Shown piece after piece: positions 19,509-28,898 of a DNA stretch of 64,000 nt (positions are counted from its first letter, which is position 1; each line of letters begins with the position of its first letter). Location: positions 124,001 to 188,000 of the forward strand of contig NZ_MZGS01000028.1 in assembly GCF_003111625.1 (NCBI RefSeq). Direction: 5' to 3'. Position numbers and translations under genes: made by a program. The DNA is from Methanobrevibacter thaueri. Lineage in GTDB: Archaea; Methanobacteriota; Methanobacteria; Methanobacteriales; Methanobacteriaceae. Under the pieces are notes generated by a model. That model was not told the DNA's origin and did no database searches. It saw nothing but the letters and a program-made list of their open reading frames with translations.

Positions 19509-19618
19509 GCCGGGGTGGCTCAGCTGGTTAGAGCGCACGGCTCATAGGGTAATAAAGCAGTGCTCTAGCTTATTCCTGGGATACCGTGAGATCGCGGGTT
19601 CGAATCCCGCCCCCGGCA
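19509..19618 (+). tRNA. tRNA-Met (CAT anticodon, elongator type) with anticodon-loop intron
   Basis: The acceptor stem GCCGGGG (19509-19515) pairs with CCCCGGC (19611-19617), with A73 at 19618; CCA is not encoded. The D arm GGCTCAGCTGGTTAGAGC and T arm GCGGGTTCGAATCCCGC are standard. The anticodon CAT lies at 19543-19545 and the anticodon stem CACGG/CCGTG is interrupted after position 37 by an intron of about 36 bases (19547-19582), the canonical archaeal site. ATA occurs at both junctions, so the exact splice points are ambiguous by sequence alone. G1-C72 and no initiator features point to elongator Met. A TATA box (AAAATATATATA) lies near 19487-19498. Confidence 0.93.
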
Positions 19619-19725
19619 TCCTAAATCCCAGGAATATTTCCATCTAACTACTATTTTTTTAAGCTTTTTTCAAAATCATAACAATTTTATACTTATTTTG
19701 ACTAAAATACCATTGAGGATTTGAA

Positions 19726-20892
19726 ATGATATATAATACACTTGGAAAAACCGGTCTGAAAGTCTCAAGACTCGGTTTTGGAACAATGAGGCTTCCAACC
19801 AAAAGTGACAATTCAGACATCGACAAGGTTGAAGCCACAAAAATGCTTGAATATGCCATTGAGAACGGCGTGAACATCATCGACACAGCCTACCCATATC
19901 ACGCAAAGGGCCTGGAAGGAAGCGGAGAGAGTGAAAGGTTCCTCGGCGAATTCTTCAGTGAAAATTCATATAGGGACGACATCATTCTTCAGACCAAATC
20001 ACCCGTTTGGGCAGTGGAGCAAAAGTCTGACTTTGACGACTTTTTGGATGAGCAGCTTGAAAAGCTCCAGACAGACTACATTGACGTTTACCTTCTTCAT
20101 TCACTGACCGTTCCTGATTGGGAAAAGGTCAAGGAACTGGATGTCTTTGACTTTTTGGATGACGCCCTTTCAAGCGGCAAGATAAGACATGTGGGCTTTT
20201 CATCACACATTGAAGTCGACTACATTGTCGAGATCATTGACGAGTATCCGAAATGGGAGGTTGCCCTTACCCAACTGAACTATCTGGACGAGTATTACCA
20301 GTCAGGAGTCATGGGAACAAACTACCTCAAGGAGGTCAATATGGGCAGCATGATTATGGAACCACTGCGCGGAGGCAGACTGGTCAACAACATTCCAAAG
20401 GAGATCCAGGAGCTATGGGACATGGCCGAAACTAAAAGGACTCCTGTCGAATGGGCCCTTCAATACCTATGGAACCGTGACGATGTCGATTGTGTGTTCA
20501 GCGGCATGACCAGCCTGGAGCAGGTCAAGGACAACATCAGGATAGCTTCAACAGAGGACCTCATATCCGACAATGACCAGGAACTGATTCGTGAAGTTGC
20601 AAGAACATATAGGACATTTTTGGGAAATAGGTGCACCCGCTGTGGCTATTGCATGCCTTGTCCTCACGGCGTTGACATCATCAACTGTCTCACCGAGTAC
20701 AACATTGCACACATGATGGGAGACCCTAAGGCCAGCGCAATGCAGTATTTCAGCCTGATTGATGACGACTCAAGGGCGGACAGCTGCGTTGATTGCAGGG
20801 AATGCATTCCATTCTGCACCCAGATGATCGATATTCCGGCGGAACTTCAGAAGGTGTATGAGTATTTCGGAAGTGAGTTTGACCATTTCTAG
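19726..20892 (+). CDS. Aldo/keto reductase with C-terminal iron-sulfur region
   Basis: 388 aa. The N-terminal 300 residues form a TIM-barrel aldo/keto reductase: LGFGTMRLP, the catalytic Asp and Tyr in IIDTAYPYH, Lys in LQTKSPVW, and His in YLLHSL. The C-terminus carries cysteine clusters CTRCGYCMPCPHGVDI and CVDCRECIPFC, enough for two [4Fe-4S] centres. This fused type is common in anaerobes and probably reduces an aldehyde or quinone-like compound with NADPH or ferredoxin; the substrate is unknown. No clear hairpin follows. Confidence 0.88.
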   Translation: MIYNTLGKTGLKVSRLGFGTMRLPTKSDNSDIDKVEATKMLEYAIENGVNIIDTAYPYHAKGLEGSGESERFLGEFFSENSYRDDIILQTKSPVWAVEQKSDFDDFLDEQLEKLQTDYIDVYLLHSLTVPDWEKVKELDVFDFLDDALSSGKIRHVGFSSHIEVDYIVEIIDEYPKWEVALTQLNYLDEYYQSGVMGTNYLKEVNMGSMIMEPLRGGRLVNNIPKEIQELWDMAETKRTPVEWALQYLWNRDDVDCVFSGMTSLEQVKDNIRIASTEDLISDNDQELIREVARTYRTFLGNRCTRCGYCMPCPHGVDIINCLTEYNIAHMMGDPKASAMQYFSLIDDDSRADSCVDCRECIPFCTQMIDIPAELQKVYEYFGSEFDHF

Positions 20893-21052
20893 TTTGGCTT
20901 GTTTATACATTAAGTCAAATTTTTTATTCATTTCCATATTGTATTGAACAATTTTATATTAATTTTTAAAAATTAGTGTATTTTATACAGTGAAAAAAAT
21001 AAAACTCTTTATTTTATATATTAAAAATGACATATTACAATATATATAAAGA

Positions 21053-21060
21053 TTTATATA
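21053..21060 (+). promoter_or_regulatory. TATA box of glnA
   Basis: TTTATATA at 21053-21060, about 70 bases before the glnA start, is followed at once by two NrpR-type operators. A weaker AT run (TATATATAAA at 21041-21050) lies just upstream. The rest of the 20893-21119 gap is AT-rich and shows no gene. Confidence 0.55.
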
Positions 21061-21069
21061 CTACAAATT

Positions 21070-21083
21070 GGAAATATAATTCT
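21070..21083. promoter_or_regulatory. NrpR-type operator 1 upstream of glnA (GGAA-N6-TTCT)
   Basis: GGAA-ATATAA-TTCT matches the methanogen NrpR consensus GGAA-N6-TTCC in 7 of 8 defined bases. It begins 10 bases after the TATA box, so a bound repressor would cover the start site. The second site lies 18 bp downstream centre to centre. Confidence 0.7.
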
Positions 21084-21087
21084 AATA

Positions 21088-21101
21088 GGAAGATGTTTTC
21101 C
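21088..21101. promoter_or_regulatory. NrpR-type operator 2 upstream of glnA (GGAA-N6-TTCC)
   Basis: GGAA-GATGTT-TTCC is an exact match to the NrpR consensus, 28 bases before the glnA start codon. Tandem operators of this kind are known for the nif promoter of Methanococcus maripaludis. The gene for NrpR is directly downstream of glnA. Confidence 0.8.
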
Positions 21102-21128
21102 GACTATTAAAAGTGGAGCTTGATTTTA

Positions 21129-22484
21129 ATGAGCGATATTCCAGAAGAAAAAATTGAAAGAGTAGTCGAACAGATGAAAGAGGATAACATCAAGTTTATC
21201 CGTTTGCAATTTGTCGACATTAACGGAACCGTAAAAAATATCGTCATACCATTCAATGGCGAAGACATGAGTGAATTATTTAACGAAGGAATGTTATTTG
21301 ATGGATCCTCAATAGCAGGATTCGTTGGAATCAATGAAAGTGATTTGGTCCTAAAACCGGACATCAGCACTTATTCAAGATTATCATGGAGACCAGAGGA
21401 GTCAGCAACCTGCAGATTTATCTGTGACGTATGGACAGCCGACGGAGAGCCGTTCATAGGCGACCCAAGGGGACTTTTGAAAAAATCCCTCAAGCATATC
21501 GCAGACATGGGAATGCAATACAACATCGGTCCTGAACCTGAATTCTTCATTGTGGACATCGATGAAAAAGGATACCCTATGCCATACGACGAAGCGGGAT
21601 ACTTCGATGTTGAACCTTTGGACAAGGGCCCTGACTTCAGAAGGGAACTGACCCTGAACCTCGAGGACCTTGACTTTGAAGTGGAAGCTTCCCACCACGA
21701 AGTCGCTCCAGGTCAAAACGAAATCGCATTCAAGTTCAAGGATGCGCTTAAAACTGCTGATGCGGTCATAACATTCAAACAGGCTATCAAGGCAATCGTA
21801 GACAACATGGCTACCTTTGACCAAATGGATTACAGGGTAACATTCATGCCAAAACCTTTCTTCGGCGTGAGCGGAAGTGGAATGCACTGTCACCAATCCA
21901 TGTTCAAGGGAGACAAAAACCTATTCTCAGACCCTGATTCAGAAACCGGACTTTCAAAAGACGCACTTTACTTCATGGGAGGATTACTCAAGCACGCTCC
22001 AGCTATAACAGCAATCACAAACCCTATCGTTAACTCATACAAACGTCTAGTTCCAGGTTATGAGGCTCCAGTTTACAGGGCATACGGTCTTAGAAACAGG
22101 TCCGCTTTAATCAGAGTGCCTGCAGCACGTGGAAAAGCTACACGTATCGAGTACAGGTCACCTGACCCTGCATGTAACCCATACCTTGCGTTCACTGTAA
22201 TGCTTGAGGCAGGTATTGACGGTATCGTCAACAAAATCGACCCTGGAGACCCTGTTGAGGTTGACCTTTACCAGTTAAGCGAAGAGGAAATCGAAGCAAG
22301 AGGCATCAAAGTCTTGCCTACAAGTTTGTGGGAAGCATATCATGCCCTTGAAGATGACCCATTGATATTGAATGCATTGGGACCTCACATAAGTGAAAAA
22401 TTCCTAGAGCTCAAGTATAAGGAATGGGACGAATACCGTGTCCAAGTGTTCGGATACGAACAAAGAAAATATTTAGATATCTAA
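21129..22484 (+). CDS. glnA: Glutamine synthetase type I
   Basis: 451 aa from the ATG at 21129 ([13 protein letters not shown]), with GGAG 10 bases upstream; a TTG at 21120 is too close to it. Motifs: FDGSSIAGF (latch), EPEFFIVD (glutamate/metal), [11 protein letters not shown], and [13 protein letters not shown] near 338-350, ending with [10 protein letters not shown]. It makes glutamine from glutamate, ammonia and ATP. No adenylylation-type NLYDLPPE motif is seen; the corresponding region reads DLYQLSEEE, as in the feedback-inhibited alpha type. Regulation by NrpR is strongly suggested by two operators and the adjacent regulator gene. Confidence 0.97.
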   Translation: MSDIPEEKIERVVEQMKEDNIKFIRLQFVDINGTVKNIVIPFNGEDMSELFNEGMLFDGSSIAGFVGINESDLVLKPDISTYSRLSWRPEESATCRFICDVWTADGEPFIGDPRGLLKKSLKHIADMGMQYNIGPEPEFFIVDIDEKGYPMPYDEAGYFDVEPLDKGPDFRRELTLNLEDLDFEVEASHHEVAPGQNEIAFKFKDALKTADAVITFKQAIKAIVDNMATFDQMDYRVTFMPKPFFGVSGSGMHCHQSMFKGDKNLFSDPDSETGLSKDALYFMGGLLKHAPAITAITNPIVNSYKRLVPGYEAPVYRAYGLRNRSALIRVPAARGKATRIEYRSPDPACNPYLAFTVMLEAGIDGIVNKIDPGDPVEVDLYQLSEEEIEARGIKVLPTSLWEAYHALEDDPLILNALGPHISEKFLELKYKEWDEYRVQVFGYEQRKYLDI

Positions 22485-22513
22485 TCTAAATATTGACTTT
22501 TTATTTTTTTAGG
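22468..22513 (+). terminator. Stop-embedded hairpin terminator of glnA
   Basis: An 11-bp perfect stem, AATATTTAGAT (22468-22478) with ATCTAAATATT (22484-22494), closes around the stop codon at 22482-22484. It is followed by GAC and a T-rich run. It separates glnA from nrpR, so nrpR likely has its own expression or depends on read-through. Confidence 0.75.
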
Positions 22514-22520
22514 AGTAATC

Positions 22521-24203
22521 ATGTCAGATTCAGAACCTCGAATGATAGAGATATTGAGAATATTGAGCCAGCAGGAAAATCCCACCGGATCCAAGCTGAT
22601 TGCCGATGAGCTGAGGGAGAAGGGCTTCAACTTGGGAGAACGTGCTGTAAGATATCACATGCAGATTTTGGATCAGAAGGGATACACCGAAAGAAAGGGG
22701 TATTCCGGAAGGGTGATTACTGACCTTGGCCTCGAAAAATTGGAAAAGGGGCTCATTTATGACCAAGTCGATTTCATTTATTCAAAATTTGAAGAAATGA
22801 TTTATCTGACTGACTTTAACTATATGACACAAACAGGAAATGTTGTTGTCAACACATCAACCATTTATAATGAAGAATCAATCAATATAATTAAAAGCAT
22901 TATTGAAAGTGGCCTTTCTGTTAGCCCTTATGTCAATATAAATGAAGGAAAAGGCAAGGGCGAAATCGAAGTCACCACTTTGTGCGGAACAACAATCGAT
23001 GGGATACTTTTGAATGAGGGAATATCCTCACAACCGCAATACGGGGGACTTCTGAAAATCGAGGACTACCAGCCGGTAAGGTTCGAGGAACTGATATCCT
23101 ACAAGAAGACCTCACTGACACCGCTGGACGCTTTCTCATCACCTAACAGGACATCAGTTTTGGACGTTATAGATTCCGGAACAGGACTTATACCTGCAAA
23201 CTTCAGGCTAATTCCAGGCGTCGGGCGCGAAAAGACCGTCGATATAATCAAGAAGCTTGACAATATCGGAATCGGCGGAGTGATTGGAATATCCGATGAG
23301 GGAAAGGACATCCTTGGAATTCCGGTTCCTGAAGGAATGGTCGGAATTGCAATAGTCGGTGGAATAACCCCATTCAGGGCAGTTCAGGAAAACGGCGAAG
23401 AAATCAACATAAAGATAGCTGAGGAAATAACCGACTTCAAGACATTGTCCCCGATTACATCAACCATTAAAAACCACCTGAAACCGGTCACACATGACCT
23501 GCAGCCGAAAATATCATTCGTGCTTTCCAAATCATGGAATCTGATTCAGCAGGTGGACTTCGACGTTGAAAAAAGAAAGGGCAACATTGTAGCGAACATT
23601 TCCTACCTTCAAAGGGAAGACCTCAATGAGGCATTGGAGATTATGGAAGATGCCTACAACAAGGACCCTAAGCACATCAATCCGTATTATAAGGTTGTGG
23701 ACCATCCGACAGACAAAGACAAGGTTGGAATAGCCACAATATGCAGCTTAAGCATTGACGGCATCCTGATAAACAACGGAATAATATGCAATCCGAAATA
23801 CGGCGGCCTGTTGGAACTTACTGAACCGTCACTGTTCATTGACCTGATTTCATATAACGGTTCAACAGTGGACCCTCATAAGATATTCATAGCAAAGGAC
23901 ATGACTGCAGTGGCTCCGGAAATGGGTCCTAAAAAAATATTGGCTAGTTTTAAAGAGATCCCTTACATATCCAGGGATTATGCGGTGGAACTATTGGACA
24001 CCCTTGACAAGATAGGATTTTCAATATACAAAATAGGAAAGCCAAGGGAATTGGCATATAATGCAAAGGCAGACAACTATAACTTCGGTATCGTTGCCGG
24101 AAGTGGTCTGAATCTGATAGCTGCCGTTAGAGAAAAAGGCGTGGACATACACGTAAAGGCAATCGAGAAACTGATGCCTTTTGAAAAGATGGAAAGACTG
24201 TAA
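22521..24203 (+). CDS. nrpR: Nitrogen regulator NrpR (HTH plus two NrpR domains)
   Basis: 560 aa. Residues 1-75 are a winged helix (MIEILRILSQQENPTGSKLIADELREKG... in outline). Two homologous NrpR effector domains follow, about 85-310 and 325-555; each has a TLCGTTIDGILLNEGI / TICSLSIDGILINNGI element, a YGGLL(K/E) segment, and a conserved end (VGIAIVGG / FGIVAGSG). 2-oxoglutarate binding relieves repression of nitrogen genes in Methanococcus. The full HTH-domain-domain architecture is the one-gene form. Its own AGGAG site precedes the ATG. It is 37 bases downstream of glnA, separated by the glnA hairpin. Confidence 0.95.
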   Translation: MSDSEPRMIEILRILSQQENPTGSKLIADELREKGFNLGERAVRYHMQILDQKGYTERKGYSGRVITDLGLEKLEKGLIYDQVDFIYSKFEEMIYLTDFNYMTQTGNVVVNTSTIYNEESINIIKSIIESGLSVSPYVNINEGKGKGEIEVTTLCGTTIDGILLNEGISSQPQYGGLLKIEDYQPVRFEELISYKKTSLTPLDAFSSPNRTSVLDVIDSGTGLIPANFRLIPGVGREKTVDIIKKLDNIGIGGVIGISDEGKDILGIPVPEGMVGIAIVGGITPFRAVQENGEEINIKIAEEITDFKTLSPITSTIKNHLKPVTHDLQPKISFVLSKSWNLIQQVDFDVEKRKGNIVANISYLQREDLNEALEIMEDAYNKDPKHINPYYKVVDHPTDKDKVGIATICSLSIDGILINNGIICNPKYGGLLELTEPSLFIDLISYNGSTVDPHKIFIAKDMTAVAPEMGPKKILASFKEIPYISRDYAVELLDTLDKIGFSIYKIGKPRELAYNAKADNYNFGIVAGSGLNLIAAVREKGVDIHVKAIEKLMPFEKMERL

Positions 24204-24215
24204 TTAGATTACAGT
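24197..24215. terminator. Shared convergent hairpin at the nrpR and 96-aa gene stops
   Basis: ACTGTAAT (24197-24204) and ATTACAGT (24208-24215) form an 8-bp perfect stem with a 3-base loop. It contains the nrpR stop (24201-24203) and the opposing stop (24204-24206). T-rich tracts are weak on both sides, so termination efficiency is uncertain. Confidence 0.55.
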
Positions 24216-24494
24216 GACATCCACATCTTCACCATCTTTTGGATAATGAACAAATTCTATTATATCTTCCTGAACCTCATACACGTCAACTTCAATTGTG
24301 GCGCCGAGATCGCTTTCGTCAAGGGAAATCAGCAGTCTGAAGCCAGGTTCGCCGAAATATTTTGAAAAATCGACGTTTAGGATTTCTCCTTCCGCAAAGA
24401 TTCTGTTATATGAAAGTTCGATCCTATCATGAATCTTAACATTTTCTTTTAGGTAATTGACCGCTTCTTGTGTAGTTAACTCTAAAGTTTTCAT
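24204..24494 (-). CDS. 96-aa acidic protein, paralogue of the next gene (DUF2097-like)
   Basis: 96 aa, function unknown. It contains ELSYNRIFAEGEIL (residues 32-45), the part it shares most strongly with the 24585-24875 protein (EISYNRIFAPGEVL). Predicted mostly beta with an N-terminal helix (TQEAVNYLKENV); acidic, no membrane segment and no cysteines. I suspect the methanogen family DUF2097 but cannot confirm it. GGAG lies before the ATG. A TATA box and a 20-bp palindrome that resembles those of nrdD lie 37-64 bases upstream, so it may respond to the same signal as nrdD. Confidence 0.75.
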   Translation of the reverse strand: MKTLELTTQEAVNYLKENVKIHDRIELSYNRIFAEGEILNVDFSKYFGEPGFRLLISLDESDLGATIEVDVYEVQEDIIEFVHYPKDGEDVDVTVI

Positions 24495-24530
24495 GATATC
24501 AACTCCGATATATTAAGATAGACTTTCATG

Positions 24531-24558
24531 TATATAAATGTTTGTAATATTACGAACA
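24531..24558 (-). promoter_or_regulatory. TATA box with abutting TGTTCG-type palindrome upstream of the 96-aa gene
   Basis: On the minus strand the palindrome TGTTCGTAATATTACAAACA (24539-24558; one mismatch between arms) is followed immediately by TTTATATA (24538-24531) and CATGA. The nrdD promoter has the same order: TGTTCG-N8-CGAACA, one A, TTTATATA, then CCATGA. The position just upstream of TATA (BRE side) fits a repressor or activator site. Confidence 0.65.
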
Positions 24559-24569
24559 AAAAAAATTTT

Positions 24570-24603
24570 GATAAAAAAATAGAATTATAGGAGTTCTATA
24601 ATT
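24570..24603 (-). terminator. Stop-embedded hairpin terminator of the second 96-aa gene
   Basis: AATTATAG (24583-24590) pairs with CTATAATT (24596-24603), loop of 5, over the stop codon at 24585-24587. The complement of 24572-24580 gives a run of T on the minus strand. Confidence 0.65.
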
Positions 24604-24875
24604 ATTTCTTTATCTTCGTTTATGTGGCGCATTTCAATTAAATCCTCACCGATTTCGTTGAAATCGACTTCAATGGACTGATTTAATATTTCACCATTCA
24701 ATTGCAATGCGACTCTAAGTCCTTCTCCTGTTTCTTCATCTTCTTCTGTGATTCCTAAAACTTCACCAGGAGCAAAAATACGATTGTAGGAAATTTCTAG
24801 AGTGTCAGTTTCCTTAACTTCGTTTCTAACATATTCAATTGCTTCTTCAAGAGTCATCTGAACTTCTTCTACCAT
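24585..24875 (-). CDS. 96-aa acidic protein, paralogue of the previous gene (DUF2097-like)
   Basis: 96 aa, exactly the length of its neighbour; the two align end to end (EAIEYVRNEVKETDTLEISYNRIFAPGEVL against EAVNYLKENV...ELSYNRIFAEGEIL, in outline). The tandem pair probably arose by duplication. It lacks the TGTTCG-type palindrome; upstream sequence is only about 40 bases from the fwdC stop and it may be read from the fwd operon, though the fwdC hairpin lies between. AGGCGAT precedes the ATG. Function unknown. Confidence 0.72.
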   Translation of the reverse strand: MVEEVQMTLEEAIEYVRNEVKETDTLEISYNRIFAPGEVLGITEEDEETGEGLRVALQLNGEILNQSIEVDFNEIGEDLIEMRHINEDKEIIIELL

Positions 24876-24889
24876 AATAATCGCCTTTA

Positions 24890-24929
24890 AAAATAAAAAA
24901 AGAAAAGAGATGAGGAATTATAAATTCCT
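24890..24929 (-). terminator. Stop-embedded hairpin terminator at the end of the fwd operon
   Basis: AGGAATT (24913-24919) with AATTCCT (24923-24929), 3-base loop, contains the fwdC stop (24918-24920). The minus strand continues with long T-rich stretches (complement of 24890-24906). Confidence 0.7.
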
Positions 24930-25784
24930 GTATTCTCTGATTGAAGTATATTCGTCGTCTAATTCGCCGTATTCAGCTAATTTTTCTTTGTTAGCTTCAG
25001 CGCCTAAGTAAAGGTTACCTTTACCGTTAAGACCAATATCTCCAGTATATTTAATGTATTTACCAGGGAAGGTAACACCGTCTACTTCAGGATCTACGAC
25101 AATACCGTCGAGAACGAATCCTTCGAGTAATCTTCCAAGGAAACCGTGGATGATAATGTTACCGTTTTTCATTTGTCCACCAGGCCAACGGTTTACGTCA
25201 CCGTCAATTTCAATGATACCTTTGGTCATGTGAATACCAGCTAAGATATCACAGTTACCTTTAACGTGGATTCTACCACCAGTTAAACATTCACCACATT
25301 GTTTTCCAGCGTTACCGCCAACAACGATTTGTCCTCCGGTCATACCTCTCCATTCACCAATGTAAGAAGCACCAGTGAATTCTTTGGTGTTTCCTTCAAT
25401 TTCAAGGTATCCACCAGACATTTCTCTTCCAGCGTGAGCAGCTGCGTCACCTTTAACGAGAATGGATCCACCGGACATTTCTGCACCTACGTGTAAGTCT
25501 ACACTGCTGTTACAGAGAATGTTACCAGCACTCATTTTACAACCGATGTATTTTACTCTGTTTAAGTCACCGTTTAAAATCATTTCAACTTCTTCAGGTC
25601 CGTTAGCTTCTCCTTCAACGGTTATTTTGAAGAAGTCAGTGATTGGGAATCTGGAGTTTCCAATTGGGACTTGATATTTAGCGAAATCAGCTTCGGTCCA
25701 TGAGTAAATTTCATCAGGAATCAATTCATCAAATTCTAAAGCGATTGATGAAGTTTTAATTTGATCGAATGTAATTGTTTTCAC
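24918..25784 (-). CDS. fwdC: Formylmethanofuran dehydrogenase subunit C
   Basis: 289 aa counting from the GTG at 25782-25784 ([14 protein letters not shown]), with GGGGTGAT upstream. Repeated Gly-rich turns (GxxGxG type: [23 protein letters not shown] in outline, [24 protein letters not shown]) form the right-handed beta helix typical of FwdC and of the GltS C-terminal domain. It is a structural subunit of the complex that reduces CO2 to formylmethanofuran. Last gene of the operon; it follows fwdA by 11 bases. Confidence 0.96.
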   Translation of the reverse strand: MKTITFDQIKTSSIALEFDELIPDEIYSWTEADFAKYQVPIGNSRFPITDFFKITVEGEANGPEEVEMILNGDLNRVKYIGCKMSAGNILCNSSVDLHVGAEMSGGSILVKGDAAAHAGREMSGGYLEIEGNTKEFTGASYIGEWRGMTGGQIVVGGNAGKQCGECLTGGRIHVKGNCDILAGIHMTKGIIEIDGDVNRWPGGQMKNGNIIIHGFLGRLLEGFVLDGIVVDPEVDGVTFPGKYIKYTGDIGLNGKGNLYLGAEANKEKLAEYGELDDEYTSIREYRNL

Positions 25785-25795
25785 ACTAATCACCC

Positions 25796-27511
25796 CTATT
25801 TACCGTCAACGTCAACTCTAATTGGGTTGGATACGTAGTGGTCGTGTACTGGGTAGTTTTCCCATTTGACTGAGTAGTATTGTGTAAAGAATGGCATAAT
25901 GTTGTCGAGAACTTTTTGTTCGTTTTGTTCCCATCCTTTTACGTTAACCCAAATGTTTTGACTTTCTTTAACTTTAACAATTTCTTTGTCTTTTACTAAG
26001 ATTTGACCATCTTTGATTGTGTAATCAGCAACATTGAAACCTTTTTCGATTTCAGCGTATTGTCTGGATGGGTCAATTTCATTAGGATTTATGTCGTATA
26101 CTGCAATGTCTGCTCTGTAACCAGGGGTGAGTGCACCTCTGTCAGTGAATCCGTAGATTCTAGCAGGAGCAGCTCTGGAAATAGTTGCAATATCGTAGAA
26201 ATCGTATTCTCTGTCGAGAGTTGCAAGGGTAGTTCTTTTTTCTGCCCATTTGTGAACTTCTCTGTTTTCAATCATTTCCATTCTTCTGTAGTTACTCATT
26301 AACCAGGAGATGATTCTAGGATATCTAGTGAATGGTCCTGCGTTAGGGTGGTCAGTGGTTAAACATACTTTCCAAGGGTCGTCAATGTGTAAGAACAATT
26401 CTAAACCGATAGCCCATTGTAAAGTGTTAACAGGGTTTTTACCAGAGTAAATACATGGAATAATACCTGCTGCGGTTTCACATTCAATATCCTTGTTGGT
26501 CCATTTAAGACCGGATAATTTGAATAAGTCGTATTCCATAGGAGCGTCTGCAGTCATTGTGGTGGTTTCGTCTAAAGTTACTTGACCTACGTCACAAGTG
26601 ATGTGGTCGTGTTTGTTAACATATTTAGCAACTTCTTCTGCACCAGATCCTGCATCTTTCCAACTGTTACCAGTGTAAGAGTGGAATTGTAAGTGGCAAA
26701 CGTGCATAACTTGATCTCTGATTTCAGCTGCTTTGGAACCTTTTTTAACATCTTTAACAGCGTCCATGGTTTCGATAGTAGTTGGTACGTTACCAGGGTG
26801 TCCTAAGTCGTTAGGGTGAATGTGAATAGAGTGAGGTAAGTTTAACATTTCGTTAGCTTTTGCGAGTGCAACGATAACTTCTTTGGAAGTTACGTCAAAG
26901 TAAGGAGCTTTGTCGTTTACACCGTGTACGTTCATACCCCAACCCCATGCTTCACTTCCACATGGGTTTACGATTTTAATTCCGTAACCTTTGGATATTT
27001 TTAACCATGCAGCTACGAATGCTGCAATGTCTTCAATATTATTATCTTTTGCGTATTCCATTACAAACCAGTTGTTACCGAATAAAGGCATAGCTGGGAT
27101 GTCTAATTGTGGAATAGTTGCAATTTCTTCGTGAGTGTGTTTTGCTTCAAGAGGAGGCATAGCTGCTTCTACAACAGTACCGTAACCTAATCTTGAGTAT
27201 CTGTAACCGGTTGCAGGACAACTTGGAATGGAGAATCCAGATTCTGATCTTAATACTTTAGTTTTTTGAGTAACACCTCTTCTGGAATCTTCAGGTCTGT
27301 ATAATCTTCCTACTACTAATTTAGGACCTGCAACGTGTGCGTGAGGGTCAATACCTGCTGGCATGACTATTTTATCGGTAACATCTAAGACTTCAGCATC
27401 AGCGGAAACGTTATCTACAATAAGGCCGTCTTTGAACATGACGTCCATCTTTTCCCCGTTGATTTCGTTAGCAGGGTCGTAGACAATACCATTTTTAAGA
27501 ATATATTCCAT
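25796..27511 (-). CDS. fwdA: Formylmethanofuran dehydrogenase subunit A (formate-condensing amidohydrolase)
   Basis: 571 aa from the ATG at 27509-27511 ([16 protein letters not shown]), 11 bases after the fwdB stop. An amidohydrolase: metal-binding [12 protein letters not shown], further His in [11 protein letters not shown] and [10 protein letters not shown], and the dinuclear-site Asp in [11 protein letters not shown]. In the complex, formate made at FwdB travels to this site and is condensed with methanofuran. Codons in this operon favour A/T-ending forms seen in the highly expressed genes of the window. Confidence 0.97.
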   Translation of the reverse strand: MEYILKNGIVYDPANEINGEKMDVMFKDGLIVDNVSADAEVLDVTDKIVMPAGIDPHAHVAGPKLVVGRLYRPEDSRRGVTQKTKVLRSESGFSIPSCPATGYRYSRLGYGTVVEAAMPPLEAKHTHEEIATIPQLDIPAMPLFGNNWFVMEYAKDNNIEDIAAFVAAWLKISKGYGIKIVNPCGSEAWGWGMNVHGVNDKAPYFDVTSKEVIVALAKANEMLNLPHSIHIHPNDLGHPGNVPTTIETMDAVKDVKKGSKAAEIRDQVMHVCHLQFHSYTGNSWKDAGSGAEEVAKYVNKHDHITCDVGQVTLDETTTMTADAPMEYDLFKLSGLKWTNKDIECETAAGIIPCIYSGKNPVNTLQWAIGLELFLHIDDPWKVCLTTDHPNAGPFTRYPRIISWLMSNYRRMEMIENREVHKWAEKRTTLATLDREYDFYDIATISRAAPARIYGFTDRGALTPGYRADIAVYDINPNEIDPSRQYAEIEKGFNVADYTIKDGQILVKDKEIVKVKESQNIWVNVKGWEQNEQKVLDNIMPFFTQYYSVKWENYPVHDHYVSNPIRVDVDGK

Positions 27512-27521
27512 TATATCACCT

Positions 27522-28898
27522 TTATAGTGCGTTTGGATTTGGCACATATTTTGGAGCTACGTTTGGCTCTTCTCTGAGTTTCATTACTCTTTCTTTCAAT
27601 TCACGGACAATCCATTCGTCGTCACGACAGGTTTCTGGTTTGTCGATAGCTTTCTTCATGTAGATAGGAACTCCATCCATACGATAACTGGTACCAGCAC
27701 ATTCTACAGCGATGAATGAACCTGGTAATACTACGTCAGCGAGTTCGGTTGATGGACCCCAGTGAATATCGATTTGAATAACAGGAATGTTAGCTAAGTG
27801 TTGGTTTGCTCCGTTAGGGAAGTGAGCACCTGGGTCAGCTGCAATAACCATGAAACAGTCTGGTTCTTTCCTTACTAATAAATCGATAGTGTTGGTTTCA
27901 CCCATCATATATCTTGGGTAACCTCTACAGTAGTCAACACCGAAAGCAAATCCACATTCGAATGCCATGAAAATGTTGAATCCGTTTACGTTAAAGTGAC
28001 CTCTCATTGGAGTAAGACCCCATTTACTGTATTTGTTTAGGTCTTGTACCATTTTAATTGCGATATCAATGTTTCTTTGTTTTGATAAAGTGTGGGTTAA
28101 ACCTAAACCGAAGAAGAGAACACCGAATTCTGCGTTTTTCATTTCTTCTGCTAATTCGTAAATGTCTTCTTTAGGAATACCGGAAATTACGTCTTGATAT
28201 AATTCTTTTCCTCTGAGAACTGCTCTAATAGCGTTGTAGAAACCGTAGTCTCCGTTTTGTTCGAATCCGATCCATTTGTCAGAACATTTTGCGGTATCTG
28301 AGAATTTTGGATCCATGGTAATAACGGTTCTGTCGAATCTTCCTCTTTGTCTGAAGTATCCACGGCAGAATACTGCGTATCTTGCCATGTGTCTTGGGTG
28401 AGAGTTCATAGCGTTACTTCCAGAGTAAGCAATAACGTCTGCTCTGTTTTGAACTTCCCCTAAGGTTTGAATAGGGTAACCTGCGTTTTGCACAGCTTGG
28501 AGAGAAGGTCCGTGACAGATGGTAGCTTGGTTATCTAATACTGCACCGATGTATTCACCTAATGCTACACCTTCTTTCATACATTCAGTTGAAGTTTCTG
28601 ACCAACCGTAGAATACTGGTCTGATGGAATTAGCGATGTATTCAGCAGCTTTGTCTAAAGCGGTATCCCAGTCAACTTCTTTGAGTTCTCCGTTTTCATC
28701 CCTAATCATTGGAACAAGTAACCTTTGGTCCATATCTTCCATGATTTTACTTGCCCCTAATCTGCATGCGTGTCTTACAGCAACTACGTGATTATCTTTA
28801 ACTAAGTAATCTAAGTCGTCACAGTTACAACCACAGAATGCACAGGTACAATTTTCAACAATGTAATCATAATCAGTTACAGGTGGTTCATAAGTCAT
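27522..28898 (-). CDS. fwdB: Formylmethanofuran dehydrogenase subunit B (W/Mo-pterin subunit)
   Basis: 458 aa from the ATG at 28896-28898, with GGAG 10 bases upstream inside the end of fwdD. The N-terminal cluster [10 protein letters not shown] binds one [4Fe-4S]; the tungsten or molybdenum ligand is C128 in [10 protein letters not shown], so this is the cysteine rather than the selenocysteine form. It carries bis-MGD and reduces CO2 to formate with low-potential electrons. Gene order fwdH-F-G-D-B-A-C differs from the HFGDACB of Methanothermobacter. The 11-base overlap with fwdD suggests translational coupling. Confidence 0.96.
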   Translation of the reverse strand: MTYEPPVTDYDYIVENCTCAFCGCNCDDLDYLVKDNHVVAVRHACRLGASKIMEDMDQRLLVPMIRDENGELKEVDWDTALDKAAEYIANSIRPVFYGWSETSTECMKEGVALGEYIGAVLDNQATICHGPSLQAVQNAGYPIQTLGEVQNRADVIAYSGSNAMNSHPRHMARYAVFCRGYFRQRGRFDRTVITMDPKFSDTAKCSDKWIGFEQNGDYGFYNAIRAVLRGKELYQDVISGIPKEDIYELAEEMKNAEFGVLFFGLGLTHTLSKQRNIDIAIKMVQDLNKYSKWGLTPMRGHFNVNGFNIFMAFECGFAFGVDYCRGYPRYMMGETNTIDLLVRKEPDCFMVIAADPGAHFPNGANQHLANIPVIQIDIHWGPSTELADVVLPGSFIAVECAGTSYRMDGVPIYMKKAIDKPETCRDDEWIVRELKERVMKLREEPNVAPKYVPNPNAL

